Positions 20,607 to 30,481 of a DNA stretch of 30,481 bases are shown here, piece by piece. Below the pieces are notes generated by a model that ran no database searches, was not told where the DNA came from, and saw only the letters and a list, made by a program, of their open reading frames with translations. Numbering within the stretch: position 1 is the stretch's first letter; the number at the start of each line of letters is the position of its first letter. This DNA comes from Usnea hakonensis (taxonomy: Eukaryota; Ascomycota; Lecanoromycetes; Lecanorales; Parmeliaceae), in the NCBI GenBank assembly GCA_013423325.1, contig BLJB01000440.1:1-30481 (forward strand), in the 5' to 3' direction. The position numbers were made by a program, and so were the translations under genes.

Positions 20607-20943
20607 TATTCTTCGCGGTTTCCGCCACGTCCTTAACTAACTAGCCTATCCTCTCGACGTAGTTACGCCCGTAATCCTTCTCCTTTTATTTCGTACCGCT
20701 CTCTATAGCCTTTACTATTTCCCTACTTAACCTCTCTATTCGTCTTATCGCGTCTATACGCGTAGCTAATACGTATCTACTTCCTCTTCCCGCGTTATCT
20801 CCGTTATCGCGTTGCCCTCCCTCGACTCCTACCGACTCCTCTTCTTGGTTCTTAGTTATGCTCGTTATGACCTCCACATTAGAGGTCTCTAGAGCCCCGT
20901 AGGGGCCCTGGTGGGTGTGTTCGCTGTTCGTGGTCGCCATCAT
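20607..20943 (-). pseudogene. LINE ORF1, 5' portion
   Basis: ORF1 starts at ATG-ATG (20943-20938), giving MMATTNSEHTHQGPYG, and stays open to a TAA at 20686, after 85 codons. That stop is probably a mutated CAA: the same frame goes on with KEKDYGRNYVERIG, then LVKDVAETAKN, up to the copia junction, and resumes at 13722. The segment is Glu/Arg/Asn-rich with a helical R.DAIRRIERLSREIVKAI part, plausible for oligomerisation. The first ~35 codons have normal CpA/TpG content; further in, CpA is lost. Confidence 0.8.
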
Positions 20944-20961
20944 TTTTCTACTACTATATTT

Positions 20962-23307
20962 AGTATAATAAAAAGTATAAAAAAATAGTAGTTTTAAAAT
21001 CTAAATCTAATATCTAGATCTATAATTATAGTAATAAAAAATATAATTTTAATAATTCTACTATATACTACTAGAGTTATAGTAGCCTTCGATAAATACT
21101 CTTTAATATATAAATATTTATATAGTAAATTATTAGATTTAAATTCCTTTTTATAGTTATAATATATATAAACTAATACTATAAATATTATTATTAGAGT
21201 ATTTTTTTTCTTATTAGGCTAGTAGTTTAGATTATAATAATCTAAATCTAGATCTTCTATATAATAGTTATTTAGATCTAAAGTAATCTAGCCTTTCTAT
21301 TCTTTCTAGATATTCTAGAAATCTTTCTAATTATTCTTATTTTTAATAGTAGTGTATATAATAGACTTTCGCTAAGCCCGCTTCTTAAAAGGCTTCTTCT
21401 AATTTAAAGGCTTTTACTAATTTAATCTTAATAATAAAGATAACCCTTTTATATTTTTTAATAATAGTAGTTATTTAGCTAAAGGTAATACTTAGCGGGA
21501 TATAAATAGCCGGCTTAAATATTATACTTTATTATTATTATAATTCTAATAAGAATAATAGGGGATATCTATAAAAGGTTATTTATAATATAATATAAAT
21601 TTCTCTTTTAGATACTACTTCTATTATTAATCTTATTTAAAATTCGGTACTTAACGAGATAACTAGAATAGATAATTAAAATCTATAATAAAATATTTAG
21701 TAAACTCTATCTATATATTTACTTTTATATTAATTTACTCTATAAAGGTTTTAATAATAGTAGTTATAATAAACTCTAAAATATAGATCCTAAATTCTAT
21801 TACTAGATTATTTAATATAGTAGAAAGCTAGTTCCTTAGCGATCCTACTTCTACTACTCTAGTATATTATAAGATATTATATAGGTATATAGATATTTAT
21901 TTATCTAAATATTATTAAAAGTATACTTTTTTTTCTAAATTAAATTAATTATTTTATAGAGATATATTTTAAATTATTTAATTAGCCTCTTATATTATTT
22001 ATTAAGTAGTATTAAGCGTAGTAAATCTTTCTCGCCTTCTTTTAGCTTAATAGAGTACTAAATCTAACTCTTACTCTAAAAGTATTTAAATAAGATAATA
22101 TATAGTTTATTTTTAGATCTCTACTTTACTATATCTTTAAGTCTATCTATAAATATATAAATATCCCGGTAAAAGGAATATCTATCTATAGTAATAATAA
22201 GTCTATTCTAAAGATCTTTAAAACTAGAATTAAAGAAACTAATATTTTTAGCTTTCTATTTCTAAATATTAGAATCTATTATAGTAACTATATTTAATAG
22301 TAACTAACTTATTCTCGAAGTCTATAGATTTATAATTAATTATATTAAGGTAGTAAAGGTATTAATTTATATTTAGAAAAAGCCTATAATAAACTAATTT
22401 CTAAAGCTAGAAAATTATTTACTAGAGTTTTCTCTAGTATTCCTATTAGCTATTAGTATAGTATTTTTTAGATCTCGGGGTATTAATATCTTTCCTAGAT
22501 TTCGAGGTACTTAAAAAGATAATAACTAGCCCCGAGGTATATTTTTAATCTAGTTATTAAAGTCTAAAAGCGTTAGCGTAGATTATAGATAATATAGAAT
22601 ATATAGAATATTATATTTAAAGCTAGTAAGATCTTATTTAAAAACTATTTTATTAATTATTTAGACTTATGACTAATAATATATAAATAATATTAATTAT
22701 AATTACTATCCTTAATCTAATAAGTCGAGAAGTAAAGGCGAGGTTATTCTATTAATAATATATTAAATAATATATTTTATCTAAAATAATAAGTCTTTAC
22801 TATATATATAGTTTATTTAAAAAAATATCGTAAGCTTATAGATACGAGTAATAATTTACTAACTTAGAAGCTCGAATAATATTATAAAGACCGCTTAGTA
22901 CTTTTATAGAAGACTTTAAACTTCTAGGGAAATAAATAATAATCCGGATAGAAATAATTAAAATATACTTTAAAAGATAGAAGAAAAATAGATAGTAATT
23001 TTTAAAAGTAGCTATAAAAGCCTTTATTAGATAGATACTTAGTAAGACTTCCTAATAGATATCTAGGAAATCTAGTATAGTATAGCTAAATCGTCTACTA
23101 TCGTATAATAGTAATAAGTAATTAATAACTAAGAAGTCCGATATAGATATAGTAATTATAGTAATAGTAGAAAATAGAAAAAGGCTTTCTTAATAGAGTA
23201 ATTATAATAATAATTACTATAATAGTAGCGGAATTAGAGGACTCGAAAAGATAGTAAAGCGACTAATTAATAGTAATAGCTTTATTATAGTAAGTATTAC
23301 TACTAAC
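20962..23307 (-). pseudogene. gypsy gag and leader region, heavily decayed
   Basis: The part of the gypsy element between its 5' LTR and the LINE. From about 21600 leftwards a minus frame is Lys/Glu/Gln-rich: a run of four TAA (former Gln codons), then PAIYIPLSITFS, then KLVKAFKLEEAF and LERFLEYLERIERLDYF, leading towards the protease. A possible further-upstream gag frame covers about 21640-22380. The first ~650 bp inside the LTR (22690-23307) do not give a convincing minus-strand protein and have a more protein-like composition on the plus strand. Gag identity rests mainly on position; no zinc knuckle was found. No primer-binding site could be assigned: the minus strand after the LTR starts gttagtagtaa. 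Confidence 0.6.
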
Positions 23308-23487
23308 TATTATAAGTTAATAATATAGTATAAATAGTAGTAAGTAAATATAATAGTTATATTATACTATAAGTAAATATAAAGATAAAGAGTAAATTAT
23401 AGCCCGAAGGCCAAGATCACTTCAAGTCAGATCTAGAAGCTAGCCCCATATGAACTAGTCCGATCCGGACCTTCCAGTATCGTGACA
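23308..23487 (-). repeat. gypsy 5' LTR
   Basis: 180-bp partner of 1875-2054. Its inner (left) half is fully mutated; its outer (right) half from about 23412 keeps CpA and TpG (ccaagatcacttcaagtcag). It is followed by target duplication aatct at 23488-23492. Confidence 0.92.
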
Positions 23488-23492
23488 AATCT

Positions 23493-23874
23493 CTAAATAA
23501 TAAGATAAGCTTATAATATAATAGTTTTTTTTAGATCTTAATACTATTGTTATTATTATTATAGCTCTTACTCCCTAATTAAGGAGGCTAGGAGTAGCTA
23601 TAGAGGCTAATTAAATAGGAACTAAATAGACTAAGCGTCTTAAATAATATTAATTCTATTTATAGAATATACTAATACTAAGTTAATAGCTATATAGTAG
23701 TATTTTTATAATAATAGAAACTAAAGATACTTATTTTAAGTTATAAATAATAATAATAATAGATTTACTATATTTTATTTATATAAAATATTAAACTATT
23801 ATAGAAGCTAATAGTTACCCGATTAATAGATTATCTAGTTAATATCTCTTAAAAGCGAAATTACTAGCTTCTAT
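23493..23874. other. AT-rich RIP-mutated flank, no gene recognised
   Basis: Continuation of the pre-insertion DNA of 1-1874. It has heavy TpA content, stops in all frames and no recognisable domain or element end. Confidence 0.5.
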
Positions 23875-23884
23875 TAGATATAAA

Positions 23885-24138
23885 AGATTCTAAAATACCC
23901 TTTTTAATCCTACTTTTTTATTATCCTCTAAATTAAAAGAACTAGTAACTTTAATAAACTACTTTCGACTACTACCGCTTAGAACCCCTTACGCTCGCGT
24001 TCCTCTACTCTCTCTATACCTTTACTAGCGCCCCTTAGGTCGCTCTACCCCCGTATAGCTAGTCTCTTACTAGGGAATACTAGCCTAGAAGGCCGGATTA
24101 AATTAGCTATCTAGTTAACGCCCTCGCCTCTATTACCC
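23885..24138 (-). mobile_element. 254-bp LINE 3' fragment, second subfamily
   Basis: It shares its sequence with the 3' part of the diverged LINE at 28440-30295: ctagcctagaaggc, then taaattagctatctagttaa, and tactagcgcccctta against tactagcgcctctta. It is flanked by a 10-bp repeat tagatataaa (23875-23884 and 24139-24148), taken as the target duplication. It covers only the end of ORF2 and the 3' UTR. It is more GC-rich than its surroundings but CpA is gone. Confidence 0.65.
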
Positions 24139-24148
24139 TAGATATAAA

Positions 24149-25491
24149 GCCTTTTATAGTACGCTTCTAAAAGTAATAACTATAATATATATAAAGTAGT
24201 AGATATAAAAACTAGTTTAAAATAGCTTACTAAATAATATATATAAATTTATAAAGCCTATAAATAGTTACCTATTATAGTAAAATATCTAAATAGTAAT
24301 AATAGATAAAAGTAAGAATCTTAAGCTCTCTAATAAGTTATAAATAACTTTTAACTATTTCTAGATTAATAAGGATCTTCTAGATATATATATAGAGCTT
24401 AATTCTAAAGTATATAATTATCTATTTAATCTTTAATATAGATATCTCTTAAAGGCGGATCTTAAATACGCGTATCTTATAATTCTATTATATCTAGATA
24501 ATTATTACTACTTTATCTTTATTATATTAGAGATTAACTAGTATTAATATATATATAATCTAGATCTAAATCTATAGGGTTTACTATAACTATTATAATC
24601 TATAAGAGATTCGACTCTGTTTTACTATTATATTCTAAGCCTTTTTTATTATACTTTAGTAATCTTAATATTCCTCTACTACTATTATCTTAGGGTCTTA
24701 CTATATTAATATCTACTTTTACTATATTAATACCCTCTTTTACTATATTAATACCCCCCCTTTCTATTAGATAGAAAATAATTAATAATATAATTATATC
24801 TTTTATTACTAATAAAATAATATAATATAGATTATATATTAAATTTATTATAGATAAAATATTTCTATATATTATTTATTAGCTAGATTATTATAGATTT
24901 TATATTACTATTATTAAACTTAATTATATCTAATTATAATAATCTTCTATTATTAATTTAAAAGTATACTATAAAAAAAGACTATATTATTATTAAGGGA
25001 TACTCTAAAAAAAATAGAATAAATAAGATAAATAAGATCTAAATATAATATATTTATAAAGATAAGATTTATAAAATAATTAGTTAAAAAAGAAAGTATA
25101 GAATTTTATATATTAATAAATATTTATTTTTATATATTCTAAAACTTAATAAATAATATAATATATAATATATAAAAATTTATAAGATAGAGTATAGTTA
25201 TTCCTTTATTAAATATATAAGTTATATAATTTATTAATTACCTTAGCTACTTTAATTATTAAGATAGAGTTAATAATTATTATTAAATTTATTATTTATA
25301 CTATATTAATTAATATTCTTTATAAATTAAATAAAGGCTATAAAAAAGACTCGATTTAAAAGATTTATAATATTTATAATATAAAGTTAAAAGTTTATTA
25401 TTAAATATTAAGATTCTTTATATTAATATAAATTTTACTTTAATAGTTATATATTTTTAATAAATAGTATATTCGTATCTTAAAAAATTTA
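24149..25491. other. AT-rich mutated stretch, no gene recognised
   Basis: Strongly AT-rich, no frame free of stops and no family recognised. It includes a 21-bp tandem repeat (24696-24758). It is likely old transposon sequence mutated beyond reading by eye. Confidence 0.5.
24696..24758. repeat. Tandem repeat, 3 units of 21 bp
   Basis: Units at 24696-24716, 24717-24737 and 24738-24758 share ttactatattaata; the second and third are ttttactatattaataccc plus one or two bases. The first differs by transitions (ccc to tct). Confidence 0.8.
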
Positions 25492-25503
25492 AAAGATTAA
25501 GTT

Positions 25504-27828
25504 GATTAATTAATTATTTTATATGCCTATACTAGCTACTTAATATAAGCTAATAAGGGTAACTATAACGTTAAACTAATAGAGCTAGGCGTTAAAGAAA
25601 TCTAAAAATAAACCTCTAGATAAAAATTTTAACTAAATAATATATTCTCCCTTTTATTATACTTTTTAGGAGCCTTATTATATTACTACGTATTTTTCTA
25701 CTTCTTTATATCGACTTTTTTATTTTTTAACTTTTATATCTCTAATCGCCTTTATCTCTAGAGGCGGGTATAATCGCTTTTTCGTATATCCTTTTTAGAC
25801 TTAATAGTCTCCTCTACTCTAAGGGGTAATTTTAACTATTAGAGTTATTTACTAGCTAATTTAAAGCTATTTAATTAGCTAAAATTAATTATTTATTTTA
25901 CTACTATCTAGATCTCTTTAATTATAATTAGTATTATCTAGAAGTTTTTAATACTCGTTTTTATAAATAGTTATAATCTATTTTTCTACGATTTTAAATA
26001 GAAAAGGAGAATATATTTAATATCTTATCTTCTCTATTTATATCTATAATTAAGATTAATATCTAGAACTCTTATTCTATTAAGAAATATATTAAGCCCG
26101 ATTTTACTACTTTTTATTTAAATAATAATTAAGCTTTTAATCTTTTTTAGTATCTTATAATAGTTAAATTTATTATTATATAAGTTCTCTATCTAGATAG
26201 GGGTTCTCGCTATAATAAAAATTCTTTATTAATATTTTTTTTATTTTTTAGATCTCTATTTTTAGAACTAATCTTATATTTTCTATCTAATAATATTAAT
26301 ACTTTAATATTCCTTAATATTTTTATATAGATTAATCTAATTCTTTTTTCTTTTTATATTAATAATTACTAGGTTCTAACTTTTTTTCTTAAGGACTTTA
26401 AGAATCTAGACCTTTTTTATTATTATAAATATAGACCCTCTTTTCCTTTTTCTATCTTTATTATTCTAGAAATATCGAGTAATTCGCTTATTACCTTTTT
26501 TCGTAGTAAGGTAAATATCTTATAAAGCTTAATATTATAATATTAGCTTATTAAGTTAATATTCTAAAGGGGCTATTAAAGCCTCCGCTTTTAAAACTAG
26601 AATAGAAGTTATCTTATATATTTTAGTTACTCTATAAAGATATTTATTTTATATCTTAATTAGCTTTTTAGAGAGCTTCTAGAAGAATTCTTCTATTCTA
26701 TAAAGATAATATTAAATCGATACTATAAATATTAATATTAAATATACTATTATACTATATATTATATAATACCTAGTAAATATTACTCTCTATATTAAGT
26801 CTATAAGATATTCTAAAGCTTATTTCTATTCTATAACTCGAATCGTTAACTAAATAATATATAGTCCTTATTAAAGTTTAGTATCTATATATAAGTCTAA
26901 TACTTTTATATTTAAACTAGAGTCTATCTTAATCTTTTTAAAATCTAAAGATATCTCTATATTAAACTTTTTTAGGCTCCTTATTAAATATATTAGCTCG
27001 TATTTTTTAGGGGTAAATATTATCTTATATATTCTAATCTATTTAAGATAAATATTATAAGTTTTATATAATACTCTATAATTATCTTCTATACTCCTAT
27101 TATATATTAATAAATAAATATTATTAACGAAATCTTCTATCTAAATAGAGAGAGTAGCTCTTATATATTATTTAATTAGAGAGATATTAAAGAAGAGGAA
27201 TAATATAAAAAAAAATAATAATTTTTAAAAAATATTAATCTCTATTATCTTTATTAAGCTCGTCTAATTCTCTAATATTACGAATATCGCCTTATCTATA
27301 AGGAAGCTAGACGTCTATTTTACTATCTTTTTCGGGACTCTCCTTTCTCTTAAGTTATAGAGGAGTCTCTCGTATAAGATATTATTAAAAATATCTATAA
27401 TATCTAGTAAAAGTAGATTAGCGACTTTTCTATTATTAGTAGTACTATAGTTCTATATAGTATAAATTATATCTATTAGCGATTCTAGTACTATTTTTAT
27501 TAATCTATCTTTTCTTATCTCTATTTATTATTAAGAGAAAAGACTATAGCTTTCTACTAGTTCTATTAGTTATTTCGAGATTACTATTTCTAGTACTTTA
27601 TTTAGAGTATCGAGTAAAACTATTAGTCGATATACTTTAGATTTCGAGTAGTTAGACTTATTCGGCTTTTTTAATATTACTATATTAGCCTCCTTAAAGA
27701 ATCTCGAATAGTATCCTAGATTAAAGTAGGCTTAGAAGAGCCTAGTAAGAGAGTCTATAATATATAGGGCTATATACCTTAGAAACCGGTTAGGGATTCC
27801 CGAGACGCCCGGGGCTTTATCTACTACT
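25504..27828 (-). mobile_element. 5'-truncated copy of the large LINE, 2.3 kb
   Basis: Minus strand, colinear with 8635 to about 10955 of the large LINE. It starts with the same 3' tail (gattaattaatt, then tatgcctatactagctac) and stops at ggggctttatctac. It is flanked by the 12-bp duplication aaagattaagtt (25492-25503 and 27829-27840). It holds the 3' UTR and the ORF2 part from within the RT domain to the end. The catalytic box reads FVNN near 27120-27135, both Asp codons lost. It is far more mutated than the large copy, except its 5' end (27290-27360 and 27720-27828), which keeps longer GC stretches. Confidence 0.92.
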
Positions 27829-27840
27829 AAAGATTAAGTT

Positions 27841-28439
27841 ATATATCTCTTTTTTTTATATAAATTCTATTCGAAAATATTAAAAAATAACTAGAAGATT
27901 ATAATTATAAACTTTATATATAAGATAAATAAATATAGGCTTCCTCTATTTATTATAATTAATATTAATATATTTAGAAGTTTATTTTATATAATTTTCT
28001 ATTTTATAACTATAAGAAAAAAAGAGGATTATTTATAAATACTATAATAATTTAAAAAAATATTAATTAAGATAGATATTCTAGATTCTATTATTAATAT
28101 TATTAATTATAAAATAGTTTTAATTAATATTTATAATAAAGTCTTTTTAGCCTCTAATTATTTACTTTATATTTAATATATTAATAAAAATATAGTTATT
28201 AATTATAAATCTTATTTTTAAATTGAGAATTAAATAGAGTTCTATATTTATTAGTTTTAAATTATATATATAGTTATTATAAAAATCTTTAAAGCCGAGT
28301 AAATATTTCTTTAGAAGATATATAATTATTATAATTTTATTATTTATACTTGAATTGGATTGAAATTTATACTCGTATCTATCTAACTATATAAAAGATA
28401 ATTACGGGAATCTCTATAGTAATAGTATAAGGAAAACCT
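27841..28439. other. AT-rich mutated stretch, no gene recognised
   Basis: DNA between the two LINE copies. No element ends or coding signature seen. A small segment at 28350-28370 (ttgaattggattgaaattt) keeps TpG and resembles the tetranucleotide LINE tails, so the neighbouring LINE could begin there rather than near 28440. Confidence 0.45.
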
Positions 28440-30295
28440 TCGTAGTATTACTATTACTAAGGTAAAAAACCTTATTATACTTCTATTTATCTTTATAGTT
28501 TTAAATCTATATACTATTTTTAACTATTATTACTTAATATTCTCTACGCTTATATCTCTCTATTTTCTCTATATTAATACTAGCGCCTCTTAGACTATTT
28601 CCCCTCTATATAACTAGTCTTTTATTAGGAAATACTAGTTTAGAAGGCTAGACTAAATTAGTTATCTAGTTAATACCCTTACCCCCTTTAAGATAGTTAA
28701 TATTCTTTATAGATTACTAGTTCCTATAAATTCTAGAAGTACTAGTCTAGATTATTCTAATCTCGAATAGAAAATAAGAATATATTTAATATTCTATTTT
28801 AGCTAGCCGTATTTATAGCTAGCTATATAGATATCTAGAATCTTATAATAAAAAAGAAATTATATTAGCCTAATTTTCTCTATTTATATCTAAATTAAGG
28901 TAGAGCTTTTAGCTTTTATAAAATTATAGTAAAGTATTCTTCTTATTTTTTAATTTTTAGAACTCTAAGCTAATATTCTTTTATCTTTAAATATATCTAT
29001 ATAATAATCTTTTTATAAAATATATTAAATTATATTATTTTAGCTCTATACTTTTTTTTTTATTATTTCTATTTTCTTCCTTTCTCTTTTCTCTATATTA
29101 TATTACTTTTACCCTCTTCTAGAGAGGACCCCCTTAATCTATAAGCTCTTTTTTATTATAAATATTAAAAATACTTTTACTCTATAATCTCGCTTCTCTC
29201 GAAATACTCTATAAATATATATATTTCTAATTTTTATAACTTTGTATACGCCCTTAAAAGCTTAGTAATAGAGGATTACTAGATTTAAAGAAATTTATAT
29301 AAAGGGAATATCTATCTCTTTTTCTAGTTTTCTAATACTTATTACCTTATATACTTTTAAGATATATTTTAAATACTTATTCTAAATTATTTCTAGCTAT
29401 TTTCCTAATATCTTTATTACTCCTTATATATTTACTAAATTATACTAGATAATTATCGCGTATATTATTATTAGTCGAATAACGGTTTAATATATTATAT
29501 ATATCTAATTTAATATTATTCTCTATATTAAGGCTATCATTATTAATAATATAAGATATTAGGATATTATTTTAGCTTTTACTTTTTTAAAGTAAAGGTC
29601 TTACCTTAATTTTCTATTTATATATAAATTTAGGATCTATATATTATCTTTTAACTCTATAACTATTATTTCTAGATCTACTATAATTTTTATATTAAAG
29701 TATTTTAGCTTTCTAGTAAAATAGACTAGCTTATATTTTTTAAAAGTAAAGATTACTCTATATATTTTTATCTATTTTAAGTATATCTTATAGACTATTT
29801 TAAATATTATATAATTAATTTCTATACTCTTCCTATATACTAATAGATAGATATTATTAATAAAGTCTTTAACTTAAAGGTTTAACTTTAGTTTCGAGTA
29901 TTTTTTAATAAATAATATATTAAAAAATAGAAATAAAATAGAAAATATTAAAAATTTTTATAAAATTCTTATCTTTATTAATTCTATCTTATTTATTTTC
30001 TATTTTAATATTATTAATATTACTCTCTTTATAAGGAAGCTCGATATCTAGTTTATTATTTAAAAAGGGATCCCTTTAGATTTAAGATTATAAAGAAGTC
30101 GTTTATAAAATATATTATTAAATATCTTTATTATATCTAGAGAAAGTAAGCTAGCTATATATTATTTATTACTACTTTAAACTATATATATTATATTTAT
30201 TATTATTTTTAGAGCTATCTTAATAAATTACTCTTTTTATATATTTATTTATTCGAAAAAAAAGAGGTTATATTTCTCTATATAGTTATTAAATA
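28440..30295 (-). mobile_element. Diverged Tad-like LINE fragment, 5'-truncated
   Basis: Minus-strand LINE of a second subfamily. The end of ORF2 and its 3' UTR are around 28500-28700. The reverse transcriptase box reads KDFINNIYLLV near 29836-29870 (FVDD in working relatives, both Asp lost). Similarity to the large LINE continues rightwards past RT motif A to about 30290, where it is cut off (aagaggttatatttctctat against ggagactatatctttctact). ORF2 upstream of RT and ORF1 are absent. Target duplications were not found and the left boundary is approximate. Confidence 0.7.
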
Positions 30296-30302
30296 TTGAT
30301 CG

Positions 30303-30481
30303 ATGATGGAAGGACGATCATTCCAATCCATGGTTGACAGCGGCAACGAGGCGTACGAGGCACGCAAGCGACTTCGGGTAGGGGCAGAGGGGAGTAGGGC
30401 GAACGATGGGGGTAGAGGAGGCAAGGCGGTGGTGGAAGAAACGCGTCAAGAACACGCGACCCAGGCCCCTAACCAGCCGGT
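30303..30481 (+). CDS. Unidentified GC-rich ORF, runs off the window
   Basis: A plus-strand frame starts at tandem ATGs (30303 and 30306) and stays open for 59 codons to the window end. It begins MMEGRSFQSMVDSGNEAYEA, followed by RKRLRVGAEGSRANDGG and a Gly/Arg/Glu-rich stretch, then QEHATQAPNQP. GC content and CpA/TpG use are normal, in sharp contrast with everything to the left. I do not recognise it. The tandem ATG and short charged N-terminus resemble the ORF1 start of the large LINE (MMATTNSEHTHQ), so it may be the 5' end of another LINE or retroelement gag; a host gene at the border of the mutated block is the alternative. Confidence 0.5.
   Translation, partial: MMEGRSFQSMVDSGNEAYEARKRLRVGAEGSRANDGGRGGKAVVEETRQEHATQAPNQP

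Larger units (their letters stand above)
8635..20948 (-). mobile_element. Tad-like LINE, near full length, split by copia
   Basis: Non-LTR retrotransposon on the minus strand with a 13-bp target duplication tactactatattt (8622-8634 and 20949-20961). Removing the copia element and its 5-bp duplication leaves about 5.4 kb. On the minus strand it starts with only 5 bases before an ATG-ATG (20943), then ORF1, then ORF2 with endonuclease, reverse transcriptase and C-terminal zinc-knuckle region, a 340-bp 3' UTR and a tail of repeated tetranucleotide (gattgattgattg on the plus strand) in place of poly(A). The body retains CpC, CpG and CpT but nearly no CpA, so RIP was strictly CpA-directed here. 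Both outer ends (8635-8760 and about 20840-20948) keep normal CpA and TpG. Confidence 0.92.
1875..23487 (-). mobile_element. Ty3/gypsy chromovirus, nested and RIP-degraded
   Basis: A single LTR retrotransposon whose pol is on the minus strand. Two 180-bp LTRs (1875-2054 and 23308-23487) start TGTCATAAG (mutated to TATTATAAG in the right copy) and end CGTGACA (mutated to TATAATA in the left copy). The outer flanks are the same 5-bp word, aatct, at 1870-1874 and 23488-23492, whereas the inner flanks differ, so these are the two ends of one element. Removing four later insertions and their duplications leaves about 7.6 kb, a normal size for the group. Read on the minus strand, the remaining pieces give gag (right), then protease, reverse transcriptase, RNase H, integrase and a C-terminal chromodomain (left). 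All frames carry many stops and RIP-type substitutions, so the element is dead. Confidence 0.92.

Noticed and set aside
193..24758. CRISPR-like arrays at the short tandem repeats
   Set aside because: The units are head-to-tail with no spacers, and the genome is eukaryotic.
1..30295. Mitochondrial or bacterial AT-rich DNA
   Set aside because: Low GC is due to loss of CpA/TpG, with islands of high GC and fungal retroelements; no organellar genes, rRNA or tRNAs were seen.

Overview
This window is a graveyard of transposable elements from a filamentous ascomycete (Pezizomycotina-type) genome. It contains no confidently recognised host gene, except possibly an open reading frame that runs off the right edge. 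Two things point to this origin. First, CpA/TpG dinucleotides are almost absent and TpA is in great excess over nearly the whole window, which is the signature of repeat-induced point mutation (RIP). Second, the elements are a chromodomain Ty3/gypsy retrotransposon, Tad-like LINEs and a Ty1/copia element, a set typical of such genomes.

Layout. 1-1874 is AT-rich mutated flank with short tandem repeats. 1875-23487 is one Ty3/gypsy chromovirus on the minus strand. It has two 180-bp LTRs and a matching 5-bp target duplication (aatct) 21.6 kb apart. Its original length was about 7.6 kb; the rest is later insertions. These are a 447-bp miniature LTR element (2338-2784, duplication atatt), a 144-bp LINE 3' fragment on the plus strand (4613-4756, 13-bp duplication), a 1,058-bp LINE-tailed element (6086-7143, 13-bp duplication) and a near-full-length Tad-like LINE (8635-20948, 13-bp duplication). 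That LINE is itself split in its ORF1 by a 6.9-kb Ty1/copia element (13723-20606, duplication tattc). The nesting is therefore three deep: gypsy, then LINE, then copia.

Right of the gypsy element lie a 254-bp LINE fragment (23885-24138), a 5'-truncated copy of the same LINE family as the large one (25504-27828, 12-bp duplication), and a more diverged LINE fragment (about 28440-30295). Mutated DNA stops abruptly near 30295. From 30303 an unmutated, GC-rich reading frame runs out of the window.

The gypsy pol can be read in order on the minus strand across the insertions: protease, reverse transcriptase, RNase H, integrase, chromodomain. Many catalytic residues have been changed by G-to-A transitions of the RIP type (protease VDTG to VDTS, RT YVDD to YVNN, integrase D to N and E to K). 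The copia element is younger and only patchily mutated: its RT YIDD box is intact but its zinc knuckle is destroyed. It carries a primer-binding site matching the anticodon arm of initiator tRNA-Met, and paired GTCACGTGAC boxes in its LTR. The outer ~50-100 bp of most elements, and the very short insertions, are spared from mutation. All motif readings were done by eye without alignment software.
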